Notes: a model not told the origin generated them from the sequence alone. Counted from the stretch's first letter, positions 17,810 through 26,990 are shown. The stretch is 64,000 bases of DNA from Parachlamydiales bacterium (GCA_041671045.1 JBAZCF010000001.1:496001-560000); one strand, 5' to 3'. Numbers and translations: made by a program.

Positions 17810-19240
17810 ATGAATGTAATTAAGTATATAATGTGCTTTGCTTTAGCTTTGGCTTCCTTGCAATCGAATGTTATTGCTGAAAATAGCATCGCTCATACAA
17901 CAAGCGTTAGTGATTTTGGTAAGATCTATTCAGCCCAGGCTTCTTCCACTTTTGAGCCTACATCGACGGAAGAGGTTCAAGCTATCGTGATAAAAGCTCT
18001 TCAGGACAACAGAAAAATCGGCGTGGCAGGAGCACAGATGTCTCAAGGAGGGCATACCTTACCCGGGGAGCCAGAGGGTTTTTTTATTAGTTCAAAAAAA
18101 ATGAATATAGTCCAAATCCTTCCCGAAGAGAAAATTGCCCGTGTAGGTCCGGGTGCTACGTGGAAAGACATTCAAAATAAGGCCTATCCTTTTGGATTGG
18201 CTGTTAAAGTCATGCAAGCTTCCAATATATTTTCTGTGGGAGGATCAATTTCTACAAATATTCACGGGTGGGATCATATTGAAGGATCTCTTTCAGAGAC
18301 TCTTCGTACCGTTACTATCGTGGATGCTAATGGAAACATCGTAAAACTAAAACCGAATGACGAGCTTTTTGGATTAGTTGTAGGCGGCTATGGAATGTTT
18401 GGTATTATTGTAGAGGCAGAGATTGAGTTGGCGGATGATGTCACGTTAATAAGGCAGCTCAACGCTATGCCGATCGAAGAGTATAATAGTTACTATAGCA
18501 CTGCGGTGGAACCTGATTCCTCCATGAAATTGCACTATGCTGCTATATCCCTAGATCCCTATGATCTGTTTGGAAATGTTACTGCTATAAATTTTACTGA
18601 GACACAAGAAATGTACCCCCGTAAGGCTATTCTGGTGGACGAGCCTGAAAAAGGACATTTTACAGATCGGCTTGCAATCACCATATTGCGTAAATATCCT
18701 AGGTTGATCCTCCTGAAAAGAAAATATGAGGAAAGTTTTCAAACCCGTGAATCAGTAATGACCCGGAACGAAGCAATGCGCCCAGCTATTAACTTTATCC
18801 TCAGTGCAGATACAAAAAATGGGGATATGCTCCAGGAGTATTTTGTACCTAAAGAGAATTTAGTGCCTTTTTTGAAGGAGCTTAAAGTCTTAATAGAGAA
18901 ACATGGTGTTAATCTTTTTAATGCAACGATACGTCATGTGAAAAAGGATACTTTAACGGCAATGCCTTACGCTAAAACGGATGTGTTTGCGATTGTGCTG
19001 TACTATTATAACAATCTGGAAGCTAATGGGTTAGAGAATATTCAGGACTTCACCCGCAAAGCAATCGACCTTTCCATTAAATATGGGGGGACATATTACC
19101 TGCCTTACCACCGCTTTCATACTCTTGAGCAATTGGATGGCGCTTATCCTGAAAGAAAGCATATCATCGAAAAGAAGTCGGAATATGATCCTGGCAATAT
19201 CTTTTTTTCACAATTTGCTGAGCAATATTTCAAACTTTAA
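17810..19240 (+). CDS. Exported FAD-binding oxidoreductase (FAD_binding_4 / VAO family)
   Basis: A 476-residue protein with an N-terminal signal peptide (about 1-24, ending SNVIAENS). The FAD-binding PCMH domain is visible: KIGVAGAQMSQGGHT, RVGPGATWKDIQNKAYPFGLAVKVMQ, SVGGSISTNIHGWDH and LVVGGYGMFGIIVEAEIEL. The C-terminal half ends in YGGTYYLPYHRF and the KSEYDPGNIF motif seen in aldonolactone-oxidase-like enzymes. The substrate is unknown; sugar-lactone or alcohol oxidation is the family norm. The signal peptide puts it in the periplasm, unusual for this family. It has a long AT-rich upstream region and no operon partners. Confidence 0.82.
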   Translation: MNVIKYIMCFALALASLQSNVIAENSIAHTTSVSDFGKIYSAQASSTFEPTSTEEVQAIVIKALQDNRKIGVAGAQMSQGGHTLPGEPEGFFISSKKMNIVQILPEEKIARVGPGATWKDIQNKAYPFGLAVKVMQASNIFSVGGSISTNIHGWDHIEGSLSETLRTVTIVDANGNIVKLKPNDELFGLVVGGYGMFGIIVEAEIELADDVTLIRQLNAMPIEEYNSYYSTAVEPDSSMKLHYAAISLDPYDLFGNVTAINFTETQEMYPRKAILVDEPEKGHFTDRLAITILRKYPRLILLKRKYEESFQTRESVMTRNEAMRPAINFILSADTKNGDMLQEYFVPKENLVPFLKELKVLIEKHGVNLFNATIRHVKKDTLTAMPYAKTDVFAIVLYYYNNLEANGLENIQDFTRKAIDLSIKYGGTYYLPYHRFHTLEQLDGAYPERKHIIEKKSEYDPGNIFFSQFAEQYFKL

Positions 19241-19267
19241 CTTGTCATAGTATCCTCTTCATAGCCT

Positions 19268-19341
19268 TCGACTTGTCGAGGGCACCTTACCAAATGTTTT
19301 ATAAGACCGTTTCATTCAGATTAAGGGTCTTCGACAAGTCG
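19268..19341. repeat. Pair of inverted near-palindromes
   Basis: TCGACTTGTCGA (19268-19279) and CGACAAGTCG (19332-19341) are each near-palindromic and are inverted copies of one another. They lie in the gap between two plus-strand genes and could form a cruciform or a weak terminator. No function can be assigned. Confidence 0.4.
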
Positions 19342-19450
19342 CAGTGCACTCTATACTAGGGAACGTTTCGCTCATAAAATAGAATTATGAAGCTTCGTTT
19401 TGATCTATAAGTCTACGTTATGGTAATCTCGTTATCTTTCAACGAGTTGT

Positions 19451-20554
19451 ATGATGCGTATCTTAATAGTAAAAACCTCTGCCCTAGGGGATATAGTCCA
19501 TTGTTTCCATATCGCCCGTTATCTAAAGCAATGCATACCGGAAGTTTATATTGGCTGGGTGGTGGAAAAACCTTTTTCAGAACTAGTGCGTGCACATCCT
19601 GACGTGGATAGGGTTTATACAATTGAAAGTAAAAGGTGGCGCAAAAAGTTTTTCTCTCGCGACACTTGGAGAGAGTTAGGTAAATTTCGGGGTGAACTGC
19701 GCGATAGCACCTATGATCTATTGATAGATTTCCAAGGCAACGTCAAATCAGCTATTGTGACTGCGATGGCTAAAGCAACTCAGAAGATAGGTTTTGATAA
19801 GCCTTATGTTGCGGAAAGACCGAGCACGTGGACTACGCATAAACGCTTCATCCCTCCAGGAAATCAGAACATCCGCGACGATTACCTTTTCTTAGCTCAA
19901 CAAGCGATTATGGGTCCTTTTGTCAGTTCGACGGAGATAGATCCTGTCGTATTGAAAGTGACTCCGGAACAAGCGTTATCTAATGTCCAATTTCTAAAAG
20001 GCCTACCAGACGTATTTGAAAAGAAGATGCTTGTTTTTGCCGGCGCTGCATGGAAAAATAAACAGCTCTCTGAAAACGATTTAGCAGCCTTTTTGCAAAT
20101 GTGCGAACGCAATATGGGGATGGGTATACTTTTGGCGTGGGGCAGTCCTGAAGAACATGCTCTGGCCAATCGTCTGAGCTGCAGATTAATAAATGCGCGT
20201 GTCATCGATCGTTTACCTTTACCTCAGCTGCAAAATCTCATGTCAAACTGCAATGTTGTAGTGACGATGGACTCACTCCCGCTCCATTTGGCCGGTTCTG
20301 CACAAGTGCCTACCTACAGTTTTTTCGGTCCTTCCGATGGGCAGAAATACGCTCCCCAAGGGAAGATCCACAGCTATTATCGAGGCAAATGTCCTTATGG
20401 TGTCACCTTCACGCGGCGCTGCTCTCAGCTGAGAACCTGCGCCACGGGAAAATGTTTACGCGAGATAGATGTAGCAACGGTATTTGAGAGCTTTAAAGCT
20501 TGGTGGGAGAGAATTCCGCGAGCAAATGCCTTATTGTCTCTTGCGTCTCAATAA
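19451..20554 (+). CDS. Glycosyltransferase family 9 (ADP-heptose:LPS heptosyltransferase type)
   Basis: A 367-residue GT-B protein beginning MMRILIVKTSALGDIVH, the classic WaaC/WaaF N-terminus, followed by YDLLIDFQGNVKSA and, in the C-terminal domain, KMLVFAGAAWKNKQL, VVTMDSLPLHLAGSAQVPTYSFFGPSDGQKYAP and a Cys-containing CPYGVTFTRRCSQLRTCATGKCL. Such enzymes add heptose (or, in lineages without heptose, another sugar) to lipid A-Kdo; the donor cannot be decided. The last 62 bases overlap the end of the convergent Nudix gene. Start M1 or M2 cannot be distinguished. Confidence 0.88.
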   Translation: MMRILIVKTSALGDIVHCFHIARYLKQCIPEVYIGWVVEKPFSELVRAHPDVDRVYTIESKRWRKKFFSRDTWRELGKFRGELRDSTYDLLIDFQGNVKSAIVTAMAKATQKIGFDKPYVAERPSTWTTHKRFIPPGNQNIRDDYLFLAQQAIMGPFVSSTEIDPVVLKVTPEQALSNVQFLKGLPDVFEKKMLVFAGAAWKNKQLSENDLAAFLQMCERNMGMGILLAWGSPEEHALANRLSCRLINARVIDRLPLPQLQNLMSNCNVVVTMDSLPLHLAGSAQVPTYSFFGPSDGQKYAPQGKIHSYYRGKCPYGVTFTRRCSQLRTCATGKCLREIDVATVFESFKAWWERIPRANALLSLASQ

Positions 20555-20969
20555 AGATTTCTTCATCGCCTTTTAGTACTGCAATTTCTGCAGCATTAAA
20601 CCAACGCAGACCGCTTGTTTCAGCATGATTATGCACAAGTTCCTTGTGAAGTGGTTTTGCGATATAAAGCAGGTCTATGTGTTGGTGTGCAGGCTCATCC
20701 GCTCTTGCAGCAATTTCTTCAATCATGCAGAAGTAGGGGCGTGGAATACTTTTTGCGTTCCAACGATCTACCCAGAGGTTTTCTTGTAAAATAAGTTCAA
20801 CATCAAGGCCTGTTTCCTCTTTTGCCTCGCGGATTGCGCCTTCATGAGGGAGTTCATTAAGTTCTAAGTGTCCACCGGGAGGGAGCCATTTTCCCAATTT
20901 CTTATGGTAAATGAGGAGCACTTGCCCTTGATCAAGAATATAAACCGTAGCTGTAAATTGTTTTTTCAT
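20493..20969 (-). CDS. Nudix hydrolase
   Basis: A 158-residue protein with a full Nudix box (GGHLELNELPHEGAIREAKEETGL, near 33-56), the Mg-binding loop-helix-loop that cleaves nucleoside diphosphate-X compounds. Substrate unknown. Its last 20 codons overlap the 3' end of the convergent glycosyltransferase gene by 62 bases, so the two genes cannot vary independently there. There is no Shine-Dalgarno match beyond an A-rich leader. Confidence 0.9.
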   Translation of the reverse strand: MKKQFTATVYILDQGQVLLIYHKKLGKWLPPGGHLELNELPHEGAIREAKEETGLDVELILQENLWVDRWNAKSIPRPYFCMIEEIAARADEPAHQHIDLLYIAKPLHKELVHNHAETSGLRWFNAAEIAVLKGDEEIFIETQETIRHLLAEFSPTKL

Positions 20970-21084
20970 TATTTTTTTTCTTTTTTCTTTGCAAAAAATC
21001 TTATCTTATATATAGTCTAGAGCCAAGTACACGTCATTATACTTATCAAGACACATCACTTTGTAAGTTCTTAACACCCCTTTT

Positions 21085-21181
21085 GCCGGGGACCTCATGG
21101 AATAGGTCAGTTCGAACCAGGTCAGGACAGGAATGTAGCAGCCTTAAGAATGTCGATTTATGCCTTGAGATAATCTCCGGC
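21085..21181 (+). ncRNA. ffs: Signal recognition particle RNA (4.5S type)
   Basis: The conserved domain IV core CCAGGTCAGGACAGGAA...AGCAGCC is present at about 21117-21144. The outer stem GCCGGGGACCTCA (21085-21097) pairs with TGAGATAATCTCCGGC (21166-21181), followed directly by a run of nine T (the run itself is probably the terminator). A promoter-like TTGCAA-16-TATAGT lies at 20989-21016 and a TATACT at 21038-21043, so the 5' end could lie somewhat further upstream. It forms the SRP with Ffh. Confidence 0.9.
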
Positions 21182-21187
21182 TTTTTT

Positions 21188-22177
21188 TTATTCCCAAACA
21201 GTGCGTTTTTGTTTTGCAGGCTGAATGTCATGCGGCGTTTCCAGAGAATTTGTATTTAATAGTGATCGTCTTTTAGTGAGGAAGATGGCATGTGTGATGC
21301 CGGATTCTTGCCTGAAAAAGCGTGAAATTTTCTCCATGCCTGCACGCAGCGAGTCGCTATTCCGTGATAAATTACTAAGGGGGTTCACCACCCATGCCGT
21401 GGCTTTCCAGAGGAAGTGCAGCCAGGGCTGACTTAGGACTTTAAAGAGTCCATAGCTTAAGCCACGACGCTTATCTAAGGCGATTTTCCTCTCTTGCGGC
21501 GATGACGTTGCGCGGGCTAAGCGGCGCGGGTAAGCTAGGAAATCCAGCCAGTGGATATACAGGGAATCGTTTGCGTAGCTTTCATTTTCGACCTCAAACT
21601 CCGTATCAATTAATTGCACAAACCGGTCTAAAGGATCTTCCGAATTAAGATCGAGCGGAGTAGAGCAAATAACGCGGCCGGTAGATTTTACGATGCGGGC
21701 CAATTCCGAAATCAACATCCTGTATTCATTAGGATGCAAGTCTCCAATCAGATCATTGCAAATCACCAGATCGTATGTATCGTCATCTAATTTTGTAAAA
21801 GGAACATAGTCTTGTAGGAGGTTGAGGTTGTCCGGTTTGACAGCGCGTAGTTTTTCTAAGGGAATGCTTGCAATATCCACTGCATCTACTTGCATCCCTT
21901 TTTTACAAAGCCATAAAGATATTTCTCCGCTACCGCAGCCTAAGTCGACGGCTTTCTTTTGGGAAATATCTCCCAAATCTTCTATTAGGCCAGTTAAGCG
22001 CTTAAAACGATTGCGATGGATACTGCATTGGCTATTGTCAAAACGTTCAGGGGTATTTCTCCATGTTTTTTCGTAGTAGGCTGTTCGCTCTATTTTACGT
22101 TCTTTCCAGTCTGAACTAGGAGAGCTCGCTTTTTTCTGCGGTTTTTCTTCGGGAGTAATGATTGGTAAATTGGACAT
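21188..22177 (-). CDS. Class I SAM-dependent methyltransferase
   Basis: A 329-residue protein. A polar N-terminus (about 1-70) precedes the SAM-binding motif I, KKAVDLGCGSGEISLWL (about 74-90), motif II DAVDIASIPLEKL, and YDLVICNDLIGDLHPNEY (motif IV region), followed by GRVICSTP. The C-terminal 130 residues are basic and carry a Trp-rich segment (QPWLHFLWKATAWV), perhaps membrane-associated. The substrate is unknown. It is the last gene of a tight minus-strand unit, 19 bases after the AsnB-like gene. Its stop codon lies only 6 bases from the end of the oppositely oriented SRP RNA. Confidence 0.85.
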   Translation of the reverse strand: MSNLPIITPEEKPQKKASSPSSDWKERKIERTAYYEKTWRNTPERFDNSQCSIHRNRFKRLTGLIEDLGDISQKKAVDLGCGSGEISLWLCKKGMQVDAVDIASIPLEKLRAVKPDNLNLLQDYVPFTKLDDDTYDLVICNDLIGDLHPNEYRMLISELARIVKSTGRVICSTPLDLNSEDPLDRFVQLIDTEFEVENESYANDSLYIHWLDFLAYPRRLARATSSPQERKIALDKRRGLSYGLFKVLSQPWLHFLWKATAWVVNPLSNLSRNSDSLRAGMEKISRFFRQESGITHAIFLTKRRSLLNTNSLETPHDIQPAKQKRTVWE

Positions 22178-22196
22178 TTTTTCCCCTGTAGGTCTT

Positions 22197-24113
22197 CTAT
22201 TCTTTAGCTTGTAGCGAATGCTTCAATAATTCGACTGCAGATTGCTCAGGGGGGCCCGTCTCGATTCTTCGGTTAACATAAATTTGTACCCAAAGTTCAA
22301 GCATAAGAATGGACCAAAGATAGCGGAACACCTGAGCGGAACTATGGACCTCTTTAAGTCTTTCCTTAAGCCATGTGCTGCTTATCATCCCTGTCTCTAC
22401 GAGCGAACCATAAGGCAAACGATGAAATAACTCAAGGATAGGAGGCAGGGGTGCCCAGTCGCCTAAGAAATTTTGGCGGGTACGCTTGGGTCTATTGAGC
22501 AGCTGCTTTGAGAAGGTATGTTTGAGTAATTCTTTCAATATGCTTGCTGTGTTTATTTCTTCTAGATTATTAGGCTCCGGCAGACCTGCTGCAAACTCGA
22601 TCAGATCGCGATCTAGAAAGGGGGATTGCCATGTTACACCGTGGGCAGTACTTAACCGTTCATACTGGTGGATATAGCAGTCGACAAGACGGGTTTTGAT
22701 GTCTAGATATTGTAAAGCCCCTACTGTATTGTTTATCCTCTGCATGTGATGGAATTTATGCAAAAAAACTTCCGGATCAAACAGCTTTGAGAGATAGGGG
22801 GAAGCTGCTTTCAAAGTTTTGAGGTCAAAGGCGGCATTCCTTTGCATGTAAGAGAATTGCCAGGGATCAGTACGTGTTTGCTTGAGGTAGCTAAATGCTA
22901 ACGGCTCCCAAATCAATTTCAAAAGAGGAATAATAAATTTTTTGGAGTGGGTCATCAAGGAGCTGACATAGGTCTCCCATGGGCTGACTTGCTGCTCTCC
23001 TGCCGTATAGCGGCTGTGCCCTGCTAGGAATTCGTCACTGCCCATCCCTGAGAATACATTTTTTGTGAATAGCGACGCCGATTTGGTAAGATTCCATGTG
23101 GCAATAACGTTAGGATCGGCAACAGGTTCGTCCAGATACCAAACAACGGAAGGTAATTTGTCCACCATCTGTTTGGGAGAGATGGTGATAACTTGCTGCT
23201 GTATCGAGAGGGTTGCAGCCACTTCGCGCGCAGCTGTAATATCAGAATCATTATGTCCTACAAATCCTGCAGTGAAGATTTCCAAGGGCTGATTTTTTGT
23301 TTCTTTTTGCAGATAGTAAGCAGTGCATGCGGAGCCGATGCCGCCGGACACAAATGAACCTATGGGTCCTTCTCCAGGCAGGCGTATCCGAATTGAATCA
23401 GTGATCAGGTGATCAAGTTGTTTGACAAGCTGCTGAGGTGAATCTTTATGTGTATTCTGGAAAAATGCACTAAGCGACCAGTAGGGGGTGATGCTCATAC
23501 TTTGGTCTAGTTTGAAGATCAGTGTGTATCCGGGGAGGAGTTTGCTCACCCCTTGGATAGGCGTCAAATCCTGAGGGATGAAGCCAAAGTATAAGTAGGA
23601 GCTGATCGCGTCTTCAGCTAGAGTTTGCGGGATAGCGCCGGTAGCGAGAAGGGCTTTAAGTTCGCTGCCAAAGATGAAAGTATTATGCGAGTGATACCAG
23701 TAGAGAGGTTTTACTCCGACGCGGTCTCTTGCAAGCAGAAGAAGCTCGCTTTTCTGATCAAACAGCGCAATGGCAAAATCGCCATTTAGTTGTTCTAAAA
23801 ATTCTGTGCCCCATGTTTCATAAGCTGCAATAATAAGATGGGCATCGGTATTTTCAGTAAGGGGGTCGATGCCCAGGGATACTAAGTCTGAGAGGATTTG
23901 CTTTCTATTGCTGATAGACCCATCAAGGGCGCAATAAATAGTTTTATGAGCATTTGCGGCCATTTTTTGGCCGCAAATGCCTAGCTGCACATTGCGGAAA
24001 GTATAAAGGTCTCTAGGACTTTTACCCCGATGCCCCAGTGTATCTAACATAGGAGAAACCAAGTTGTTCACTTGGAAAACATCGGGATAAAGGACTCCGG
24101 CGATCCCACTCAT
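22197..24113 (-). CDS. Asparagine synthetase (AsnB)-like protein with altered active sites
   Basis: A 638-residue protein with both AsnB domains: an N-terminal glutamine amidotransferase-II fold (about 1-190) and a C-terminal synthetase domain (about 225-600). It starts MSGIAGVLYP, so the nucleophile Cys right after Met is Ser (codon AGT). The Arg of the usual LGHRRL motif is missing (LGICGQKM), and NGE reads DGS. The ATP pyrophosphatase loop reads SGGIGS (256-261) instead of SGGLDS, and GDGGDELF reads GMGSDEFL (356-363). Glutaminase activity is therefore unlikely. Genes 12 bases upstream (DUF3604) and 19 bases downstream (methyltransferase) suggest a role in modifying one shared substrate. 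Confidence 0.88.
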   Translation of the reverse strand: MSGIAGVLYPDVFQVNNLVSPMLDTLGHRGKSPRDLYTFRNVQLGICGQKMAANAHKTIYCALDGSISNRKQILSDLVSLGIDPLTENTDAHLIIAAYETWGTEFLEQLNGDFAIALFDQKSELLLLARDRVGVKPLYWYHSHNTFIFGSELKALLATGAIPQTLAEDAISSYLYFGFIPQDLTPIQGVSKLLPGYTLIFKLDQSMSITPYWSLSAFFQNTHKDSPQQLVKQLDHLITDSIRIRLPGEGPIGSFVSGGIGSACTAYYLQKETKNQPLEIFTAGFVGHNDSDITAAREVAATLSIQQQVITISPKQMVDKLPSVVWYLDEPVADPNVIATWNLTKSASLFTKNVFSGMGSDEFLAGHSRYTAGEQQVSPWETYVSSLMTHSKKFIIPLLKLIWEPLAFSYLKQTRTDPWQFSYMQRNAAFDLKTLKAASPYLSKLFDPEVFLHKFHHMQRINNTVGALQYLDIKTRLVDCYIHQYERLSTAHGVTWQSPFLDRDLIEFAAGLPEPNNLEEINTASILKELLKHTFSKQLLNRPKRTRQNFLGDWAPLPPILELFHRLPYGSLVETGMISSTWLKERLKEVHSSAQVFRYLWSILMLELWVQIYVNRRIETGPPEQSAVELLKHSLQAKE

Positions 24114-24125
24114 GCGAATATATTC

Positions 24126-26135
24126 CTATTCTAGATCTTCGTCCTCTTCCACATCGTCAAATTCTTCCACTTCATCTTCTTCCGGTTTTATCTTTACAAT
24201 TGCAGGAGCAGCTTTAGTGGAAGCTTTAATGAGGCGGCGGCCTTTGCCGGGCAGTGTGGGTTCTTCATCGATCCAGATAGGAGAACTCCATGCCATATTT
24301 CCATCTTCTTGAGTTACTCTTAGATAGTAATACACGAAAGAAGGCTTTTTATCTTTGGCGTCGATCAGCAATTTATTCCAAGGATCCATGTCATCATAGG
24401 TGAAATCGACATGGTAATCTGTAGGTTTGACTGTATGGACGACAACACCGTTACGTATAATTTCTACTTTACTGAGTTTCTCTGTACCCACTGCGTAAGC
24501 AGCAATATGGCGGTTTACACGTAAGCCGGGCTTGTCAGCTGTCGTGATCTCTGATCCCATGGTTGCACCTGCGATAGAGATACCCACGATAATACGGGGT
24601 CCTGATGTCGCATAGCAATGGCGGTTCCATAAAGCATCAAAAATCGCTTGGCGTGTGTGTTCTTTGCAGATAACAGCCGTCAAACCGGGGGAATATTGCT
24701 TTTGATCACTATCATAAAAATGACCGTAGACGCCGCGATCATCCAATCCACCTGAAACAAAGCCGAAACGGCAGTTGCGCAACAGGGCTTTTTGGAGTGA
24801 GCCTTCCGGATTAGGTTTAACACCTTTTTTGCCTTCTATCGTGATAGGGATTGCGTTCCCTTCTTTCTCAGTGCATTCAGAGCTGCCCCACGCGTTATAG
24901 ATTTCCGCTACACGCTCATAATCGGGATCATATTCTTTGAAGTTATAGTGATAGCCGTCACCCATTGTGAAAGTCGGAATGGCAATAATCTCTTTGGGAG
25001 AATAACTTTTGTAGAGTTTAGAGAGATTAGGATATTTGCCTTCTTTTTTACGAGGAAGCGTTTTTCCTTCTTTGGCGAATACAATTTGTCTTAGCCCTTC
25101 CGATCCGGCTGCACCTTGCCATTGGAATCCTAAGAAAGTTGTAAAGCGGTCTGCTTCATCAAAGTCGCTGACATTTTGGGAGATTTGCTTCCACACTTCG
25201 TTCGGTGTTTCTTCAGCATTTTCAAATGGAGAAACGCCGTAGAAGCCCAATACATGTTCATCACGGAAGTGTCTTAAGCAGCTTTCAATACTTTCGGTGG
25301 AATCAAAGCGTTCAGATTCTCCATGAAAAAGGCCCCAATACAATGCATTTTCTGTTTCGTTGAAGCATTTGATCGGAGGGGCTTTGAACACTTCTTTAGT
25401 GGCGTTGTTATGCAGCTTAATAGTAAAGACGCCTTGCTCATTGAAGTACATGTTGGGCAGGGCTAAGAAGCCGGTCTCAGGTACAAAGAGGCGCCAGTTT
25501 AGATTTTCACGGATATGTTCGTAGGTCAATTCAATCAGCGTCTCATCCGGAGCGTTGCTCGTTAGATTAGAATACTGATCTTCGAATCGGACGACTGCAT
25601 CGAAACGTTTGTTTTTACTGACGAAGGAAGGGACGATAATACGGATAATGTCGAGCTTATCACCACGCACATCCAAAGCAAATAATTCGGGTTCATCGAA
25701 ATGGCCCTTGCCTGTGGGGTCTACAAACAATCCAAAAGTTCTACGACGCTGCGCTAAAGTTTGTGCACGAGATCCGCTTTTGCGTGCTGAGGGGCCATCG
25801 AGTTTAGGAGAACCGATAACAATGGTAAATGAGTGTTCGGAAGGGATTTCGGAGGGTAGAACGAATTCGAATTGTGGAACTATTGAGGAAGGAGAATCTA
25901 TGAGCTTAGGACTTAGGATTTTACCATTTTCCATTACGCCATAAATGACGTTATTTCCCTCTTTTAAGTTGTGGGTAGGTGTTTCCCAATCAATATTGCG
26001 TCCTTTGGACATCATATCAAATCGTAACTTGGTTCCTTTTGGAAGGGTAGAACCTGTTGTATAGATAAACTTCCAAGTATTTACCTCCCCAGCATATGCA
26101 TGGGTTGGCTCGCAATAACAAATCGAACGTCTCAT
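24126..26135 (-). CDS. DUF3604 protein lacking the usual metal ligands
   Basis: A 669-residue protein. The DUF3604 framework is clear: YWGLFHGES (266-274), FLGFQWQG (334-341), EIYNAWGSSE, FGFVSGGLDDRG and the C-terminal LTAVICKEHTRQAIFDALWNRHCYATSG. DUF3604 proteins are PHP-like metal-dependent hydrolases in which these sites normally read GDxH, TDH, PHH and DNH; here they read GLFH, VSPF, PTF and DDR, so the metal centre is probably gone. The first 250 residues are beta-rich, and the C-terminus is a 20-residue acidic tail after a basic stretch. No signal peptide. It is first in a three-gene minus-strand unit. Confidence 0.85.
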   Translation of the reverse strand: MRRSICYCEPTHAYAGEVNTWKFIYTTGSTLPKGTKLRFDMMSKGRNIDWETPTHNLKEGNNVIYGVMENGKILSPKLIDSPSSIVPQFEFVLPSEIPSEHSFTIVIGSPKLDGPSARKSGSRAQTLAQRRRTFGLFVDPTGKGHFDEPELFALDVRGDKLDIIRIIVPSFVSKNKRFDAVVRFEDQYSNLTSNAPDETLIELTYEHIRENLNWRLFVPETGFLALPNMYFNEQGVFTIKLHNNATKEVFKAPPIKCFNETENALYWGLFHGESERFDSTESIESCLRHFRDEHVLGFYGVSPFENAEETPNEVWKQISQNVSDFDEADRFTTFLGFQWQGAAGSEGLRQIVFAKEGKTLPRKKEGKYPNLSKLYKSYSPKEIIAIPTFTMGDGYHYNFKEYDPDYERVAEIYNAWGSSECTEKEGNAIPITIEGKKGVKPNPEGSLQKALLRNCRFGFVSGGLDDRGVYGHFYDSDQKQYSPGLTAVICKEHTRQAIFDALWNRHCYATSGPRIIVGISIAGATMGSEITTADKPGLRVNRHIAAYAVGTEKLSKVEIIRNGVVVHTVKPTDYHVDFTYDDMDPWNKLLIDAKDKKPSFVYYYLRVTQEDGNMAWSSPIWIDEEPTLPGKGRRLIKASTKAAPAIVKIKPEEDEVEEFDDVEEDEDLE

Positions 26136-26369
26136 TTAATAACCTCGCTAACTCGTCTAATAGGCAAGTCATTGTGCTGCAATCTGCATTCTTTTTCAAT
26201 AGCGATCCAATACAGTAGAGTTAAACCAATAATCTGCGAAAGATTTTCAAGCTTAAGGAGAAGGTCAAGTCATGCTATCCCTGGAGTAATCCACAAAAAT
26301 AGCTATTCTTAATAAGAAATTTACAATAATTATTTATGATTATAGCCAATAAAATAAATTGGGTTTGTT

Positions 26370-26990
26370 ATGCCTTATAGTTTTAGTTGTATGGACGTTT
26401 ATGATAGTAATAGATCTTATACCTTATCTTTTATCGACTTTTGCAACGAAGGATTCTATAAGCTTTGGGGCAGTCACAAATACACCGTATTAAAGACAGA
26501 GGTTTATTTAACGGAATTTAATAACTCACCCTGGCGGATAGCCGCAAACGTTATTTGTCTAGCTATTTTTCCACTTTTTTTTGTTACCTTGATATGCAAA
26601 CTATGTAGTACTGAAAATACAAATTTACAATTTGATGCGCGGAATGCCTTGATTGCAATGGAATATCAAGCAGAACTTGCAAGGCAAAGGGCAGAACAAA
26701 ATAAAGAACAACAGGCGGAAAAAACTCCAGGGGTATTAAACACAGTAGGGGGATTCATTTCCGGTGCTGTTAAAAAAGGAGCAAACAACTTAGTCAATAA
26801 CACCACTCGCATTATTCGTGGGGCAGAAGGGGTTGCGGCAGCTGTGGGTGTAGGAAACGGACAAAACACAGTCAGTAATTTTCTACTGAATAAAGTTTGC
26901 AGGTGGATGCTGCTTGGTGCTGCAGCTCCTCTGGTGGATCCTAGTTTAGTAGCCGATGCTGTGGCAACTGAAAGAGCCTCCGGGTTATAA
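26370..26990 (+). CDS. Hypothetical membrane protein, 206 residues
   Basis: Not recognised. It has one strong hydrophobic helix at about 56-80 (AANVICLAIFPLFFVTLICKL), a charged, Gln/Glu/Ala-rich coiled-coil segment at about 90-118, and a Gly/Ala/Asn-rich C-terminal half with amphipathic stretches (GGFISGAVKKGANNLV, AAAVGVGNG). The shape suggests a membrane-anchored or secreted lineage-specific protein. Its stop overlaps the end of convergent rny by 6 bases. Confidence 0.65.
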   Translation: MPYSFSCMDVYDSNRSYTLSFIDFCNEGFYKLWGSHKYTVLKTEVYLTEFNNSPWRIAANVICLAIFPLFFVTLICKLCSTENTNLQFDARNALIAMEYQAELARQRAEQNKEQQAEKTPGVLNTVGGFISGAVKKGANNLVNNTTRIIRGAEGVAAAVGVGNGQNTVSNFLLNKVCRWMLLGAAAPLVDPSLVADAVATERASGL

